Source: Inhella gelatinilytica
GTDB taxonomy: Bacteria > Pseudomonadota > Gammaproteobacteria > Burkholderiales > Burkholderiaceae_C
Direction of reading: 5' to 3'
NCBI RefSeq assembly: GCF_016093295.1
Contig: NZ_JAEDAL010000002.1
Span: 372,001-436,000, forward strand
Length of the DNA stretch: 64,000 nt
A program made the position numbers and the translations under genes. A model generated the notes under the pieces. That model did no database searches, was not told the origin of the DNA, and saw only the letters and a list, made by a program, of their open reading frames with translations. Positions 33,571 to 42,574 of this stretch are shown here, piece by piece (within the stretch, counting starts at the first letter, position 1; the number at the start of each line of letters is the position of its first letter).

Positions 33571-35202
33571 ATGCAGCGCACACTGGGTTGGATTTGGGCC
33601 GCGGTGGGTCTGGGCTTGGCCTTGCCCGTCCTGACGGTCATGGGCGCCTGGGCGAGCTTGGACGCGGCGGGTTGGGCTCAGTGGCGCCACTTGGCGGACA
33701 CGGTGCTGTGGGGGTATTTGAGCCAGTCCACGCTCTTGACGGTCGGTGTGGCCGCGGGCTCGGTGGCCCTGGGGGGCGGTGCGGCCGCGCTGGTGAGTTT
33801 GTTTCGGTTCCCGGGGCGCCGCTGGTGGGATGTGGCGCTGCTCTTGCCGATGGCCATGCCGGCCTACGTGGCGGCTTATGCGTACACCGATGCGCTGCAA
33901 TTCAGCGGGCCGGTCCAGGTGGCGCTGCGTCAGCAATTGGGACTGCAAGGGGCACTGTGGGGCGATGTGCGCAGCCTGCCAGGCGCCATGTTGCTTTTCA
34001 GCGTGTGTCTTTACCCCTATGTCTACCTGCTCACGCGAACGGCGCTGTCGGAGCGTGCGGGCCCGTTGATGGAGGCGGCTCGGCTGTTGGGTGCGGGCGT
34101 GTGGCGGCGCATGGCCACCGTGGCGCTGCCGCTGGCGCGACCTGCCTTGGTGGCCGGTATGGCACTGGCGCTGATGGAAACGCTGGCGGATTACGGGGTA
34201 GGCAGCTACTTCGGGCTCAGCACCCTGACCACCGGCGTGTACAAGGCCTGGCTGGTGCAGGGCGACCGGTTGGCTGCGGCCCAACTGGCATCCCTCTTGC
34301 TGCTTGCGGTCAGCCTCTTTTTGGCGCTGGAGCAGCGCGCGCAAGCGCAGTTGCGGTTTGCGGGCCCCCGGGCCCAGAGTCGGGCCGAAGATTCAGCCCA
34401 GGGCCTGACCCTCTTGCGTGGGCACCGCGCCTGGCTTGCCAATGCCCTGTGCGCGCTGCCGGTCACACTGGGATTCTTCTTGCCCGCCGGTTGGTTGGCC
34501 CGCATGGCCTGGCAAAGCCATGTTTCGGGCGAAGGGGCTCAGGCCTGGGCTCGCTACCCCGAATGGGCCTTGACCAGCTTGAAACTCGCGCTGCTGGCGG
34601 CCGTGTTGACGGTGGCGTTGGCTGTGGCCCTGGCGGTGTCGCGCCGCCTGCAAACCGATCCGGCGGCCCTGCCGACGCGGCTGATGTCGGCGGTCAATCG
34701 GCTGCTTGGCCTGGGCTACGCCGTCCCCGGAGCCGTGATCGCCGTGGGCCTGCTGCTGCCCATTGGCTGGGTGCAGACCGTGTGGCCCCAGGCGGCTCCG
34801 CTCATGACGGGGACGGCGCTCGGGCTGCTGTGGGCCTACACCGTTCGCTTTGGCGGTGTGGCCTTGCAGTCCATTGACGCGGGGTTCGCCCGCATTCCAG
34901 GCAGTTTGGACGAAAGTGCCCGCATGCTGGGGGCTTCCAACTGGCGCTTGGCGCGCGAGGTGCACGCACCGCTGCTGTCTCGCGCCACACTGGCTGCCGC
35001 GTTGCTGGTGTTTGTGGACGTCATGAAGGAGCTGCCCGCAACCCTGGTACTGCGCCCCTTTGACAGCGATACGCTGGCCGTGGTCGCCTACCAGCTGGCA
35101 CGGGATGAGCGATTGGCCGAAGCCGCCGCGCCCGCGCTCGCCATCGTGGCCGTCGGGCTGGTGCCAGTGGCCCTGCTGTGGCGCGCCATGCGATTCAAGT
35201 GA
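33571..35202 (+). CDS. iron(III)-type ABC transporter permease (fused two-half)
   Basis: A 543-residue membrane protein with about 12 helices in two homologous halves, each carrying the EAA loop that contacts the ATPase: EAARLLGAGVWRRMATVALPLARPAL (start about 170) and DESARMLGASNWRLAREVHAPL (start about 448). This is the FbpB layout for ferric-iron import; some relatives carry thiamine or other ligands, so the substrate is inferred. I took ATG 33571, since the two TTG codons before it lie in the regulatory gap. The ATPase gene is transcribed in the opposite direction, which is unusual for a permease-ATPase pair. A tRNA gene on the other strand follows 21 bases later. Confidence 0.9.
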   Translation: MQRTLGWIWAAVGLGLALPVLTVMGAWASLDAAGWAQWRHLADTVLWGYLSQSTLLTVGVAAGSVALGGGAAALVSLFRFPGRRWWDVALLLPMAMPAYVAAYAYTDALQFSGPVQVALRQQLGLQGALWGDVRSLPGAMLLFSVCLYPYVYLLTRTALSERAGPLMEAARLLGAGVWRRMATVALPLARPALVAGMALALMETLADYGVGSYFGLSTLTTGVYKAWLVQGDRLAAAQLASLLLLAVSLFLALEQRAQAQLRFAGPRAQSRAEDSAQGLTLLRGHRAWLANALCALPVTLGFFLPAGWLARMAWQSHVSGEGAQAWARYPEWALTSLKLALLAAVLTVALAVALAVSRRLQTDPAALPTRLMSAVNRLLGLGYAVPGAVIAVGLLLPIGWVQTVWPQAAPLMTGTALGLLWAYTVRFGGVALQSIDAGFARIPGSLDESARMLGASNWRLAREVHAPLLSRATLAAALLVFVDVMKELPATLVLRPFDSDTLAVVAYQLARDERLAEAAAPALAIVAVGLVPVALLWRAMRFK

Positions 35203-35223
35203 CGATGCGGGCCTGGGGGTTGT

Positions 35224-35298
35224 TGGCCCCGCCAGCAGGAATCGAACCTGCATCTGACCCTTAGGAGGGGTCCGTTCTATCCATTGAACTATGGCGAG
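35224..35298 (-). tRNA. tRNA-Arg (anticodon CCT)
   Basis: A full cloverleaf on the minus strand: acceptor CTCGCCA / TGGCGGG (one G-U pair), D arm GTTCAATGGATAGAAC, anticodon stem GACCC / GGGTC with loop CTCCTAA (anticodon CCT, reading AGG), T arm GCAGG-TTCGATT-CCTGC, discriminator G, and an encoded CCA end (35224-35226). It closely resembles E. coli tRNA-Arg(CCT). Such genes are common integration targets, but I see no integrase or att repeat nearby. It lies downstream of the SRP RNA terminator. Confidence 0.96.
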
Positions 35299-35324
35299 CG
35301 ATCGGGCGGTCGGCCCGGAAGCGG

Positions 35325-35349
35325 CAAAGCCCGGGTGGACCGGGCTTTG
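35325..35349 (-). terminator. terminator between SRP RNA and tRNA-Arg
   Basis: Perfect 10-bp stem CAAAGCCCGG / CCGGGCTTTG with a 5-base loop (35335-35339). Read leftward it follows the SRP RNA and ends in CTTTG, with a short T-run inside the stem arm. It can work in either direction, but no plus-strand gene ends here within 100 bases. Confidence 0.75.
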
Positions 35350-35389
35350 AGCGGGCCAGCCGCACGGGGCGGTGGCAAGGTGGGTTGAC

Positions 35390-35480
35390 GAGCCTTACCC
35401 CCGGCACTGGTTGCAACGCTGAGGGCTGCTTGGTTCCCCACCTGACCCGGTTGGGCGCGCTCCCATGCGGGGAGGCCCGT
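35390..35480 (-). ncRNA. ffs: 4.5S signal recognition particle RNA
   Basis: The minus strand carries the conserved SRP RNA apex: GGTCAGG (complement of 35441-35447), a GGAA tetraloop (35434-35437) and AAGCAGCC (35424-35431), the symmetric-loop pattern bound by Ffh. Flanking strands pair to close a long hairpin: GCCTCCCC at the 5' side (about 35476 leftward) with GGGGGTAAGGC at the 3' side (about 35392). Total size is about 90 bases, short but typical of bacterial SRP RNA without an Alu domain. Ends are approximate. It lies 40 bases before the start of the terminator at 35349 and upstream of tRNA-Arg; the sequence from 35481 to 35520 should hold its promoter, together with the PurM-like gene end. 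Confidence 0.88.
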
Positions 35481-35520
35481 CAGCGCGCATTCTATGCGGA
35501 GAGCGTGCTGCTTTTGCCGC

Positions 35521-36630
35521 TCAGCGCAGTTGCAGGTCGGCGTCGGAAAACTCGATGCCCAGCGGCTCGATGAGCAGGCGCTTGGCCCCCGCTTCGACTT
35601 GGCCGGCGTGCCATGCGGCGATGCCGCAGTCCTGCGCGACCTTGACCACCGCCTCAGCTTGCGCGGCCGGCACGAAGAGGGCAAAGCCCGCGCCCATGTT
35701 GAGCGTGGAGTAGGCCTCGCGGTCATCCAGGTGGCACTCCCGCTGCATGAAGCGCAGCACCGGCGGCACGGGGGGGACGGTGTGGATGCGGTAGGTCAGT
35801 TGGCCCGGGTGACGCAACAGTTTGCGCCAGCCGTGGCCGGTGACGTTCGCGCTGTAGTGCACGGTCAGCCCTGCCTTAAACAACGCCTCGGTGACGGGCG
35901 AGTACAGCGGCGTGGGGGCCAGCAAGGCGGCGCCGTAGGTCAGGCCCGGCTCAATCTCGGTCAAGTAGCCCTGGGGCAGGCGCTCCGCCAGCTTGCGTGC
36001 CAGCGATAAGCCATTGGCATGGATGCCGCTGGCGGCCAGCAGCACGATGGCGTCGCCGGCGCCCAATCGGTCGCCCACCGACAGTCGGCTTTTGGGGTTG
36101 ATGAGGCCGGTGCAAGAGGCGGCCAGGTCGATGCGATCGTTCTCCACGATGCCAGCCAGCGCTGGGGTCTCACCGCCACCCCAGGCCACGCCGCAGGTGT
36201 CACACGCGGCCTTCCAGCCGGCCACCAGGGCCTGGGCACGCGGGGCATTGCCAAACCAGTCGCTGCCGCCGGCGGCCCAATAGGCTTGCACCACCAGCGG
36301 CGTCGCGCCCACGGTGATCAAGTCGTTCACCGCCATGGCGATGGTGTCCTGGGCAATCGCGTCGTAATGGCTTTGGCCGGTGAGGCGCGCCATTTCATCG
36401 GCGACCAGGGTCTTGGTGCCCAAGCATTCCACGATCGAGGCCATGTAGAAGGGGCCCACATCCACCACGTAGGCCGACTCGCCGCGCGAGGCCTGCACCT
36501 CGCTGAACCCATGGCCGGCGAGTTGCGCGGCGGTACTGGCGGCCGCGCGCTGGGCGCTCACCTTCAGGGGGTCGATCAGGTCGTAATTGACGCCGGCTTG
36601 GTCGTAGGTGAGGGGCGTGGTTTGGCTCAT
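35521..36630 (-). CDS. PurM-like (AIR synthase-related) protein
   Basis: A 369-residue protein with the two-domain PurM/ThiL fold. The N-terminal domain keeps AQDTIAMAVNDLITVGATPL (about 108-127) and the Gly-rich WGGGETPALAG (about 165), as in PurM, and the C-terminal domain has GIHANGLSLARKL and STLNMGAGFALFVP. Against canonical PurM it differs widely: the N-terminal YDQAGVNYDLIDPLKVSAQR replaces the YAAAGVDI-type start, and the usual GTDGVGTK is here CLGTKTLV. It may be AIR synthase (step 5 of purine synthesis) of a divergent clade or a paralogue with another ATP-grasping role. A cofactor-less call of purM would be unsafe without a genome check for the canonical gene. It diverges from the HD-GYP gene. 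Confidence 0.7.
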   Translation of the reverse strand: MSQTTPLTYDQAGVNYDLIDPLKVSAQRAAASTAAQLAGHGFSEVQASRGESAYVVDVGPFYMASIVECLGTKTLVADEMARLTGQSHYDAIAQDTIAMAVNDLITVGATPLVVQAYWAAGGSDWFGNAPRAQALVAGWKAACDTCGVAWGGGETPALAGIVENDRIDLAASCTGLINPKSRLSVGDRLGAGDAIVLLAASGIHANGLSLARKLAERLPQGYLTEIEPGLTYGAALLAPTPLYSPVTEALFKAGLTVHYSANVTGHGWRKLLRHPGQLTYRIHTVPPVPPVLRFMQRECHLDDREAYSTLNMGAGFALFVPAAQAEAVVKVAQDCGIAAWHAGQVEAGAKRLLIEPLGIEFSDADLQLR

Positions 36631-36749
36631 GGGCGTGCAGGGGCGTGTGCGCGAAAACCCGCGATTGTCTCAGGCGCCGCTGGTGCCGGCCGCGCGGCGC
36701 GGCGTCTCGGGCATTCCCGCGGCGGGTCACCCTCGGCTATCCTGGTTTC

Positions 36750-38021
36750 ATGCACCCGCTTCTGGTCATGAACCGCTTCAATCGCCGAGCCGCAGCCCGC
36801 ATCGCGGGGGTGACCGTGCTTTTGGTCGCGATCGTGGCACCGTTGGCGTGGTGGGTTGCGCGGGCCAACGCTGAAAGCGAAGTGGTGTCCTTGGCGGTGG
36901 AGGAGTCCAACCGGTTGTTGCGCCACTATGGCGCGGCCGACTGGTCCGCGGCCAACGCGGCCGTGGCCGCTCAGGTGGCGGTGATGAACTTGTCGGGCGG
37001 GTTTTTTGACATTGCCGAGATCTACGACGCTGGCGGAGCCAAACTCGCCGAATCCCTGACGCCGCTGGGCGAATCGGTTGAAAAACTGATGCCAAACCAC
37101 GGCAGGCCGGCCTATGCAGCGGCCTCGTACGAAAGCCTCACGGTCGGGGCCGATCATTGGGCTTTGCGGGTGTTCATCCCGTTGCGCTCGCCCACGTCGC
37201 AGCAGCTCAGTGGTTACTTTGAAGGCGTCCGCATCGTGCCCGCCTGGCAGCGCCAAAGTGTTCAGGCCGCAGCCGTGAAGTTGGCGGCGATCGTGGGCTT
37301 GAGTGCGTTGCTGTGCGGCGCGGCCATCTACCCCATCGTGGTCACCTTGTCGGCTGAGAACGAACGCAAGACGCTGGAGGTGTTGGACTCGCATATTTCC
37401 ATGATGGAGGCCCTGGGGCGTGCCATCGCCAAGCGGGACTCCGACACGGGCGCGCACAACTACCGGGTGGCCTGGATTGCGGCCCGTATTGGGGAGGAGT
37501 TTGGGCTGACCGGGAGTGCGATGCAGGCGTTGATTGCGGGCAGCTTCTTGCACGATGTCGGCAAGATCGGCATTGCCGATGCCATCTTGCTGAAGCCGGC
37601 GCGCTTGGATGACGCAGAAATGGCCCTGATGCGCACCCATGTCAGCCAGGGCGAGGAAATCGTGACGGGCATGGGGTGGCTGGATGGCGCCAACGAAGTG
37701 GTTGCGGGCCACCACGAAAAGTGGGATGGCACGGGCTACCCACGGCGCCTGGCGGGGGAGGCCATTCCACTGTCGGCGCGCATCTTTGCGGTGGCCGATG
37801 TGTTCGATGCCCTCTCGTCCAAGCGGCCCTACAAAGAGCCCTTGCCCTTTGGTCAAGTGATGCAGATCCTGCGCCAGGACTCGGGCCGCCACTTCGACCC
37901 GGCGGTGATGGCGGTTTTTGAGCGCCTGTCGGAAGAAATCGGACAGGCCCTCCAAGGCAGCACGGAACACAGCGCCCGACAGCTGCTCGAAGCGCAAATC
38001 CGCAAACACTTTGCCCAGTGA
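36750..38021 (+). CDS. membrane-bound HD-GYP domain protein (c-di-GMP phosphodiesterase)
   Basis: A 423-residue protein. A membrane helix at about 15-35, a periplasmic sensor of roughly 140 residues, and a second helix at about 175-195 precede a cytoplasmic HD-GYP domain (about 215-400). Catalytic motifs are whole: HNYRVAWIAARIG, HDVGKIGIADAIL (HD), HHEKWDGTGYP (GYP), and FAVADVFDAL. It should degrade c-di-GMP to GMP or pGpG. ATG 36750 (MHPLLVMNRF) was chosen; ATG 36768 is equally possible and neither has a clear ribosome binding site. It opposes the two GGDEF proteins in this window by chemistry, though no physical link is shown. Confidence 0.92.
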   Translation: MHPLLVMNRFNRRAAARIAGVTVLLVAIVAPLAWWVARANAESEVVSLAVEESNRLLRHYGAADWSAANAAVAAQVAVMNLSGGFFDIAEIYDAGGAKLAESLTPLGESVEKLMPNHGRPAYAAASYESLTVGADHWALRVFIPLRSPTSQQLSGYFEGVRIVPAWQRQSVQAAAVKLAAIVGLSALLCGAAIYPIVVTLSAENERKTLEVLDSHISMMEALGRAIAKRDSDTGAHNYRVAWIAARIGEEFGLTGSAMQALIAGSFLHDVGKIGIADAILLKPARLDDAEMALMRTHVSQGEEIVTGMGWLDGANEVVAGHHEKWDGTGYPRRLAGEAIPLSARIFAVADVFDALSSKRPYKEPLPFGQVMQILRQDSGRHFDPAVMAVFERLSEEIGQALQGSTEHSARQLLEAQIRKHFAQ

Positions 38022-38057
38022 GGGCAGGTCGCCCAGGCGTGGGCCCGTGTGTGGGGG

Positions 38058-40043
38058 TTACAGCCCCAACTCTTGGGCCAAGTGAGCGGCGGCGTAAAGC
38101 TGTCGCAGCGCCACGCGAATGGCCGCCTGGTGAACCACGGTCGCCCGGTTGCCCCGCTCGTCGAAGGCAAAGCGTCCGGCCAGAGAGTCGAGATTGCCAT
38201 CAAACACCACCCCCACCCAGTCGCCGTCTGCGTTGACCGCGGGCGAGCCGGAATTGCCTCCAATGATGTCGGCGGTGCAGATGAAGTTCAGGGGGGTTGA
38301 ACCCGGCAGGTCGCGTCGCAGGGCGGCCAGTCGGGGCGCCAAGTCAAAGGGGGGCTTGCCTCCAAACCCATCATGGCGGGCCCACAAGCCATCCAAGGTC
38401 GTGAACCAAGGTTGGCGCTGTCCGCCGCTCACAACCTCCGCGACGCGGCCGAAAGACAGTCGTAGGGTGCCCGTGGCATCGGGCGGGCTGCCGTCGCCCA
38501 GGACCTTCCAGCGGGCCTGGGCCAGCGCATCGGCATTGGTGCGCAAGGGCTGGGTGACCTCCCGGGCATAGGCTTCGAGCACGGCGCGGCGCAGCGGATG
38601 CAACGCGCGGGCCAGCTGAATGAGGGGGTCGGCCACGCGCCCGAACTCGGCGGGCTTCAGGGCCAGCCAGCGGGCTCGTTGTTTGGCATCGCCCACCTGC
38701 GTGCCAGCCAGCCAGGCCTTCGCGGCCGCCTGCGCGGTGGGGTGGGGGCCCAACAGGGCCCGCACGAACGGGTCGGTGGCACCAAGGGCGGTGTGGGCGC
38801 GTTCGATGAAGGCCGTTAGGCGAAGCGTTTCCAGTTCGGCGTGAAACGGGTGGGGGGCACGCAGTTCCTCGGCGAGCTGGGAGGCGGTCGCGCCGTCATA
38901 CGTTTCCAAGCGCTGGGCCGCCGGCCTTGCGGCCTCGGCCTGCAGTGCGGCGAGGGTGAGGGCATCGTCCAGCGCGGTGTTGTATTGGGGCTTCATGGCC
39001 AACAGCTCGCGGATCAGGCGTTGCTGTGCGCGAGCGGCTTGTTCGGCCACTTGCCAGGGGGCGTCCGATTCCGCTCGACGGCGCAACAGACCTTCCTCCT
39101 TTACCTTGGCTTCCCAAATTTCGAGATCTTTCAGCGCGGACCATTCCCCCCGTTTCGCTTTCAAGCCGTTTTCCAGCCCATTGATGGGTTCCAGCGCTTG
39201 GCGAGCCGACTCGGCATTGCGCGCGGCATAGCGGTGCAGCACGGCCTGTTCGTGCTCGGCGGTGGTGATTTCCGCGGGCAGTTGGGCATCGCGCAAAGCG
39301 GTGAGTTGGGCCACCGTGAGCAATCGATCGGTGCGCCAAGGATGGCCCGGCACAAAGATCGCGTCGCCGAGCTTGGGGTTTTGAGCGGCCGGTCGCAGCC
39401 ACTGCGCAGGCCGCCAGGGCTGCCCTTGGTGGTAAACACGCAGCAAGGCGAAGTCGAACGCAAAGCGCGGATAAGCAAAGTTGTCGTCATCGCCACCGAA
39501 ATTGGCCGCCTGCGTCTCCGGCGCCATCACCAAGCGCAAATCGGTGAAACGCAGGTAGCGGTACTGCTGCTGCACCGCGCCACCATAAAGGGACACCAGT
39601 TCGCAGTGCTGCCCTTTGGGGCACTCGGCTTCCAGTTTTTGCAGCGCAGCACGTCGCCCGACGCTGTCGCTGGGCAACTCAACCGTCTGAATATCGAGCA
39701 GCAAGCGGGCGGTCATGCCCGGGCAGGGACGTTCATCCCTTCGTTCAGCGGCCACAAACCCTGCTGCGGCGAGATCGTTCTGGGCCGTGCTCAAGCGGTC
39801 GATGCAGTCGCTCACGACGTGGTGGTTGGTCAGCACCAGCCCGTCCTTGGACACAAAGCTGCCCGAGGCGCCGTCGAGGTTCAACGCCGCGCCTTGCAAT
39901 TTGGCAACCCAGGCGGACGATGCTGGTTGCCCCAAATGGTCGGCCAGCGCTCGGTGGGGCAAGCGATCCAGGGGCCACATGCCATCGGCGGCATGAGCTG
40001 ACGTCACCACGGACAACACAAGGGGCAGGGCGCGTAACAGCAT
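38058..40043 (-). CDS. S46 family dipeptidyl peptidase
   Basis: A 661-residue secreted peptidase of family S46 (DPP7/DPP11), which removes dipeptides from N-termini. Signal peptide MLLRALPLVLSVVTSAHA; the mature part begins ADGMWPLDRLP. The chymotrypsin-like catalytic segments are present: LVLTNHHVVSDCID (His about 74-75) and GGNSGSPAVNADGDW (Ser about 600); an Asp lies in FGGDDDNFAYPRF (about 215-227). A helical cap domain occupies the middle. The position matching DPP11 Arg673 seems to be Leu618 (DGNLD), so preference for acidic residues is not predicted. No ribosome binding site is clear. It diverges from dnaX across 92 bases. Confidence 0.93.
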   Translation of the reverse strand: MLLRALPLVLSVVTSAHAADGMWPLDRLPHRALADHLGQPASSAWVAKLQGAALNLDGASGSFVSKDGLVLTNHHVVSDCIDRLSTAQNDLAAAGFVAAERRDERPCPGMTARLLLDIQTVELPSDSVGRRAALQKLEAECPKGQHCELVSLYGGAVQQQYRYLRFTDLRLVMAPETQAANFGGDDDNFAYPRFAFDFALLRVYHQGQPWRPAQWLRPAAQNPKLGDAIFVPGHPWRTDRLLTVAQLTALRDAQLPAEITTAEHEQAVLHRYAARNAESARQALEPINGLENGLKAKRGEWSALKDLEIWEAKVKEEGLLRRRAESDAPWQVAEQAARAQQRLIRELLAMKPQYNTALDDALTLAALQAEAARPAAQRLETYDGATASQLAEELRAPHPFHAELETLRLTAFIERAHTALGATDPFVRALLGPHPTAQAAAKAWLAGTQVGDAKQRARWLALKPAEFGRVADPLIQLARALHPLRRAVLEAYAREVTQPLRTNADALAQARWKVLGDGSPPDATGTLRLSFGRVAEVVSGGQRQPWFTTLDGLWARHDGFGGKPPFDLAPRLAALRRDLPGSTPLNFICTADIIGGNSGSPAVNADGDWVGVVFDGNLDSLAGRFAFDERGNRATVVHQAAIRVALRQLYAAAHLAQELGL

Positions 40044-40135
40044 GATGTGATCGGTACAACAGCAAGACGATCAGCATAGCCAGCCCCGACCCGGTGGCGC
40101 CTGCCTAGAATCCCGCCCTTACTTTCCGCACAGCC

Positions 40136-42097
40136 ATGAGCGCACGAGTCCTCGCCCGCCACTACCGTCCGCGCCGCTTTTCTGAGCTGGTTGGGCAGGA
40201 ACACGTCACCCAGGCGCTGGGCCACGCGCTGGCAACCGGGCGGCTGCACCATGCCTATTTGTTCACGGGCACGCGGGGCGTGGGCAAGACCACGGTTTCG
40301 CGGATCTTGGCCAAGGCGCTCAATTGCCAAGGCCCGGATGGCCAAGGGGGGGTGACAGCGGAGCCCTGCGGGGTGTGCGCGGCTTGCCGCGACATCGACG
40401 CCGGTCGCTTTGTGGATTACGTGGAACTCGACGCGGCCAGCAATCGGGGCGTGGAAGAGATTTCGCAGCTGCTCGATCAAGCCGTTTACAAGCCGGTTGT
40501 GGGCCGCACCAAGGTCTACATGATCGACGAAGTGCACATGCTCAGCACCCATGCCTTCAACGCCATGTTGAAGACGCTGGAGGAGCCGCCGGAGTACCTG
40601 AAGTTCGTGCTGGCTACGACGGATCCCCAAAAGGTCCCGGTGACCGTGTTGAGTCGCTGCCTGCAATTCAATTTGCGACCGCTGCCTCCCGCCCTGGTCG
40701 CGCAGCACTTGGGCACTGTGCTGGGGGCCGAGGGCATTGCCAGTGAGGCGGGGGCCTTGCGCTTGCTGGGGCGAGCTGCCCGCGGTTCGATGCGCGATGC
40801 CCTGTCCCTTACCGACCAAGCCATCGCCTATGGGGGCGGGCAGGTCGCGGAAAGCCAGGTCTTGGCCATGCTGGGTTCCACGCCCCGTGCTCAGGCGTTG
40901 CAGTTGCTGGAGGCGCTGGCCGGGGGCGATGCCCTGGCCTTGGTCCAGGGCGTCGACGGGTTGCGCTCGGCCGGGCACCACGCGCCCGGGGCGCTGGATG
41001 AATTGGCTCGCTGGCTGCAACTGATTGCGTTGGCCCAAGCCGCTCCGCAGGCGCTGGATGGCCAAGACCCCGACACCCCGGAGGCCCAGCGCTTGGCTGA
41101 AGCCTGGCCTGCCGACCTGCTGCAACTGGCGTATTCGCTCCTGCTCCAGGGGCGGGCCGAACTTCCGCTCAGCGCCGACGAGCACGCGGGGCTGCTGATG
41201 TTGCTCTTGCGCGTGTTGGCGTTCCGTCCGGCAGGCGACGGGCCCGCGCCCAGCGCCGCGGCCTTCAAGCGCAGCGAGCTCGCGGCCCGACTCAATGTGC
41301 CGGTACCAGCTGCGGCAGCCCAGGCGCCAGCCCCGGCGGCATCGGCCCCGGCGGTAACGGCGCACCGCCCGGTGGAACCCATCACGCCGGTTCAGCCCGT
41401 GCGGGTGCCGGAACCGGTTTCACCCGCATTGCCAACGCGTCCGGTGGCCCCGCGCCCCAGTCCGCCGCCTGCGGCGCCTCAAAGTGCTGCGCCGGTTCCG
41501 GCCGGGTCGGCGCAAGATGAGCCGCCGCCCTGGGTGGACCTACCGCCCCAGGACGAAGAAGGACCGAGTGCCGCGATGGAAGCGGAGCTTCCGGTGGATT
41601 TGGATCGGGCCGCGCCGGCGTTGGACGGGGCTCCGGCCGCTCCGGCTCCGGCGGCGCTGCAGCGCTCAGCCGCGGGCGATGGGGCTCCAGCCCTGGTGCC
41701 CACGCCGCTGGGCGCCGCCTGGGCGGCCCTGGTGGCGGATCTGCCCATCACCGCGTTGGCCCGTACCCTGGCCCTGCAGGCGCAATGTTTGCGTCTGGAG
41801 CAAGAAAGTTTGCCGTGGGTGGTTCACCTCCAAGTGACGACCGAGGCACTGGGCATGGCCCCCGGCCCTGCCAAACTGGAAGCCGCCCTGGCTGAAAAGG
41901 CGGGCGGGGTGGTGCAGCTGACCGTGGGCGTCGGCCCGGTGCAAGACAGCCCCGCGCTGCGTGACGCGGCAGCCAAGGCCGAGCGACAGCGCCAGGCCGA
42001 AAGCGACGTGGCCGAATCCCCTGAATTTGCGGCGCTCAAGCGCCATTTCGAAACCGCGCGCATCGTGCCTGGCTCGGTGCGCCCGCTGGATAGTTAA
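40136..42097 (+). CDS. dnaX: DNA polymerase III subunit tau/gamma
   Basis: A 653-residue clamp-loader ATPase. The N-terminal part is canonical: [16 protein letters not shown], Walker [10 protein letters not shown] (about 43-51), zinc site with [11 protein letters not shown], Walker B/DExx [11 protein letters not shown], sensor [10 protein letters not shown] and the arginine-finger SRC motif. From about 380 to 540 there is a long Ala/Pro-rich linker, then a C-terminal tau domain ([20 protein letters not shown]) that contacts the polymerase core. I see no clear slippery site for making gamma by frameshift. ybaB follows 13 bases later and recR after that, a conserved operon. Confidence 0.97.
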   Translation: MSARVLARHYRPRRFSELVGQEHVTQALGHALATGRLHHAYLFTGTRGVGKTTVSRILAKALNCQGPDGQGGVTAEPCGVCAACRDIDAGRFVDYVELDAASNRGVEEISQLLDQAVYKPVVGRTKVYMIDEVHMLSTHAFNAMLKTLEEPPEYLKFVLATTDPQKVPVTVLSRCLQFNLRPLPPALVAQHLGTVLGAEGIASEAGALRLLGRAARGSMRDALSLTDQAIAYGGGQVAESQVLAMLGSTPRAQALQLLEALAGGDALALVQGVDGLRSAGHHAPGALDELARWLQLIALAQAAPQALDGQDPDTPEAQRLAEAWPADLLQLAYSLLLQGRAELPLSADEHAGLLMLLLRVLAFRPAGDGPAPSAAAFKRSELAARLNVPVPAAAAQAPAPAASAPAVTAHRPVEPITPVQPVRVPEPVSPALPTRPVAPRPSPPPAAPQSAAPVPAGSAQDEPPPWVDLPPQDEEGPSAAMEAELPVDLDRAAPALDGAPAAPAPAALQRSAAGDGAPALVPTPLGAAWAALVADLPITALARTLALQAQCLRLEQESLPWVVHLQVTTEALGMAPGPAKLEAALAEKAGGVVQLTVGVGPVQDSPALRDAAAKAERQRQAESDVAESPEFAALKRHFETARIVPGSVRPLDS

Positions 42098-42110
42098 GAA
42101 GGACCCCATC

Positions 42111-42437
42111 ATGATGAAGAACCAACTGGCCGGCTTGATGAAGCAAGCCCAGGCCATGCAAGACAACCTCAAGCGCGCGCAAGAAGAACTGGGCAGCATC
42201 GAGGTCGAGGGTCAGAGTGGCGCCGGTCTGGTCAAGGTCACCATGACCTGCAAGCATGACGTGCGCCGTGTGCAGATCGACCCCAGCCTGCTGGCGGACG
42301 ACAAAGACATGCTGGAAGACCTGGTGGCCGCCGCCTTCAACGACGCCGTGCGCCGCGCGGCTGAAACGAGCGAGGCGAAGATGTCCAAGCTGACCGCCGG
42401 CCTGCCGTTGCCCCCGGGCATGAAATTCCCCTTTTAA
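42111..42437 (+). CDS. YbaB/EbfC family nucleoid-associated protein
   Basis: A 108-residue DNA-binding protein: [22 protein letters not shown], a coiled helix, then the strand-rich core [23 protein letters not shown] and [24 protein letters not shown], all family-typical. It binds DNA as a dimer and often lies between dnaX and recR, as here. ATG 42111 is 7 bases after AAGAAGGA; the next ATG is one codon in. Confidence 0.97.
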   Translation: MMKNQLAGLMKQAQAMQDNLKRAQEELGSIEVEGQSGAGLVKVTMTCKHDVRRVQIDPSLLADDKDMLEDLVAAAFNDAVRRAAETSEAKMSKLTAGLPLPPGMKFPF

Positions 42438-42574
42438 GTCATTGGTCTGCCTACTGCGCCGCCCGATTTGGCGCCTGCAGTGCTCACCGCACGCCAGTGC
42501 GGTTCCGCGCTTCGACGCCAACTCGGGCCGCTCGCTACGGCATCCCAACGACTTAAACCGATCCAAGGGTTTTA
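42438..42574 (+). other. 137-base gap between ybaB and recR with hairpin
   Basis: In most dnaX-ybaB-recR operons this gap is short. Here it holds a 6-bp stem ACCGCA / TGCGGT with a 6-base loop (42486-42503), and no T-run follows. It could attenuate recR or be the remnant of a former small insertion. AAGGG at 42565 serves recR. I see no gene in it. Confidence 0.5.

Noticed and set aside
32793-34877. 694-residue plus-strand frame spanning the divergent iron transporter genes
   Set aside because: It is antisense to the ATPase gene and out of frame with the permease gene; its Gly/Arg/Ala/His-rich text is typical of high-GC shadow frames, and it would cover the regulatory gap.
35224-35298. tRNA-Arg as an integration site
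   Set aside because: No integrase, no direct repeat of the tRNA 3' end, and core genes on both sides.
41290-41680. Possible tandem repeat in dnaX
   Set aside because: It is an Ala/Pro-rich linker of irregular codons, normal in tau subunits, not a DNA repeat array.
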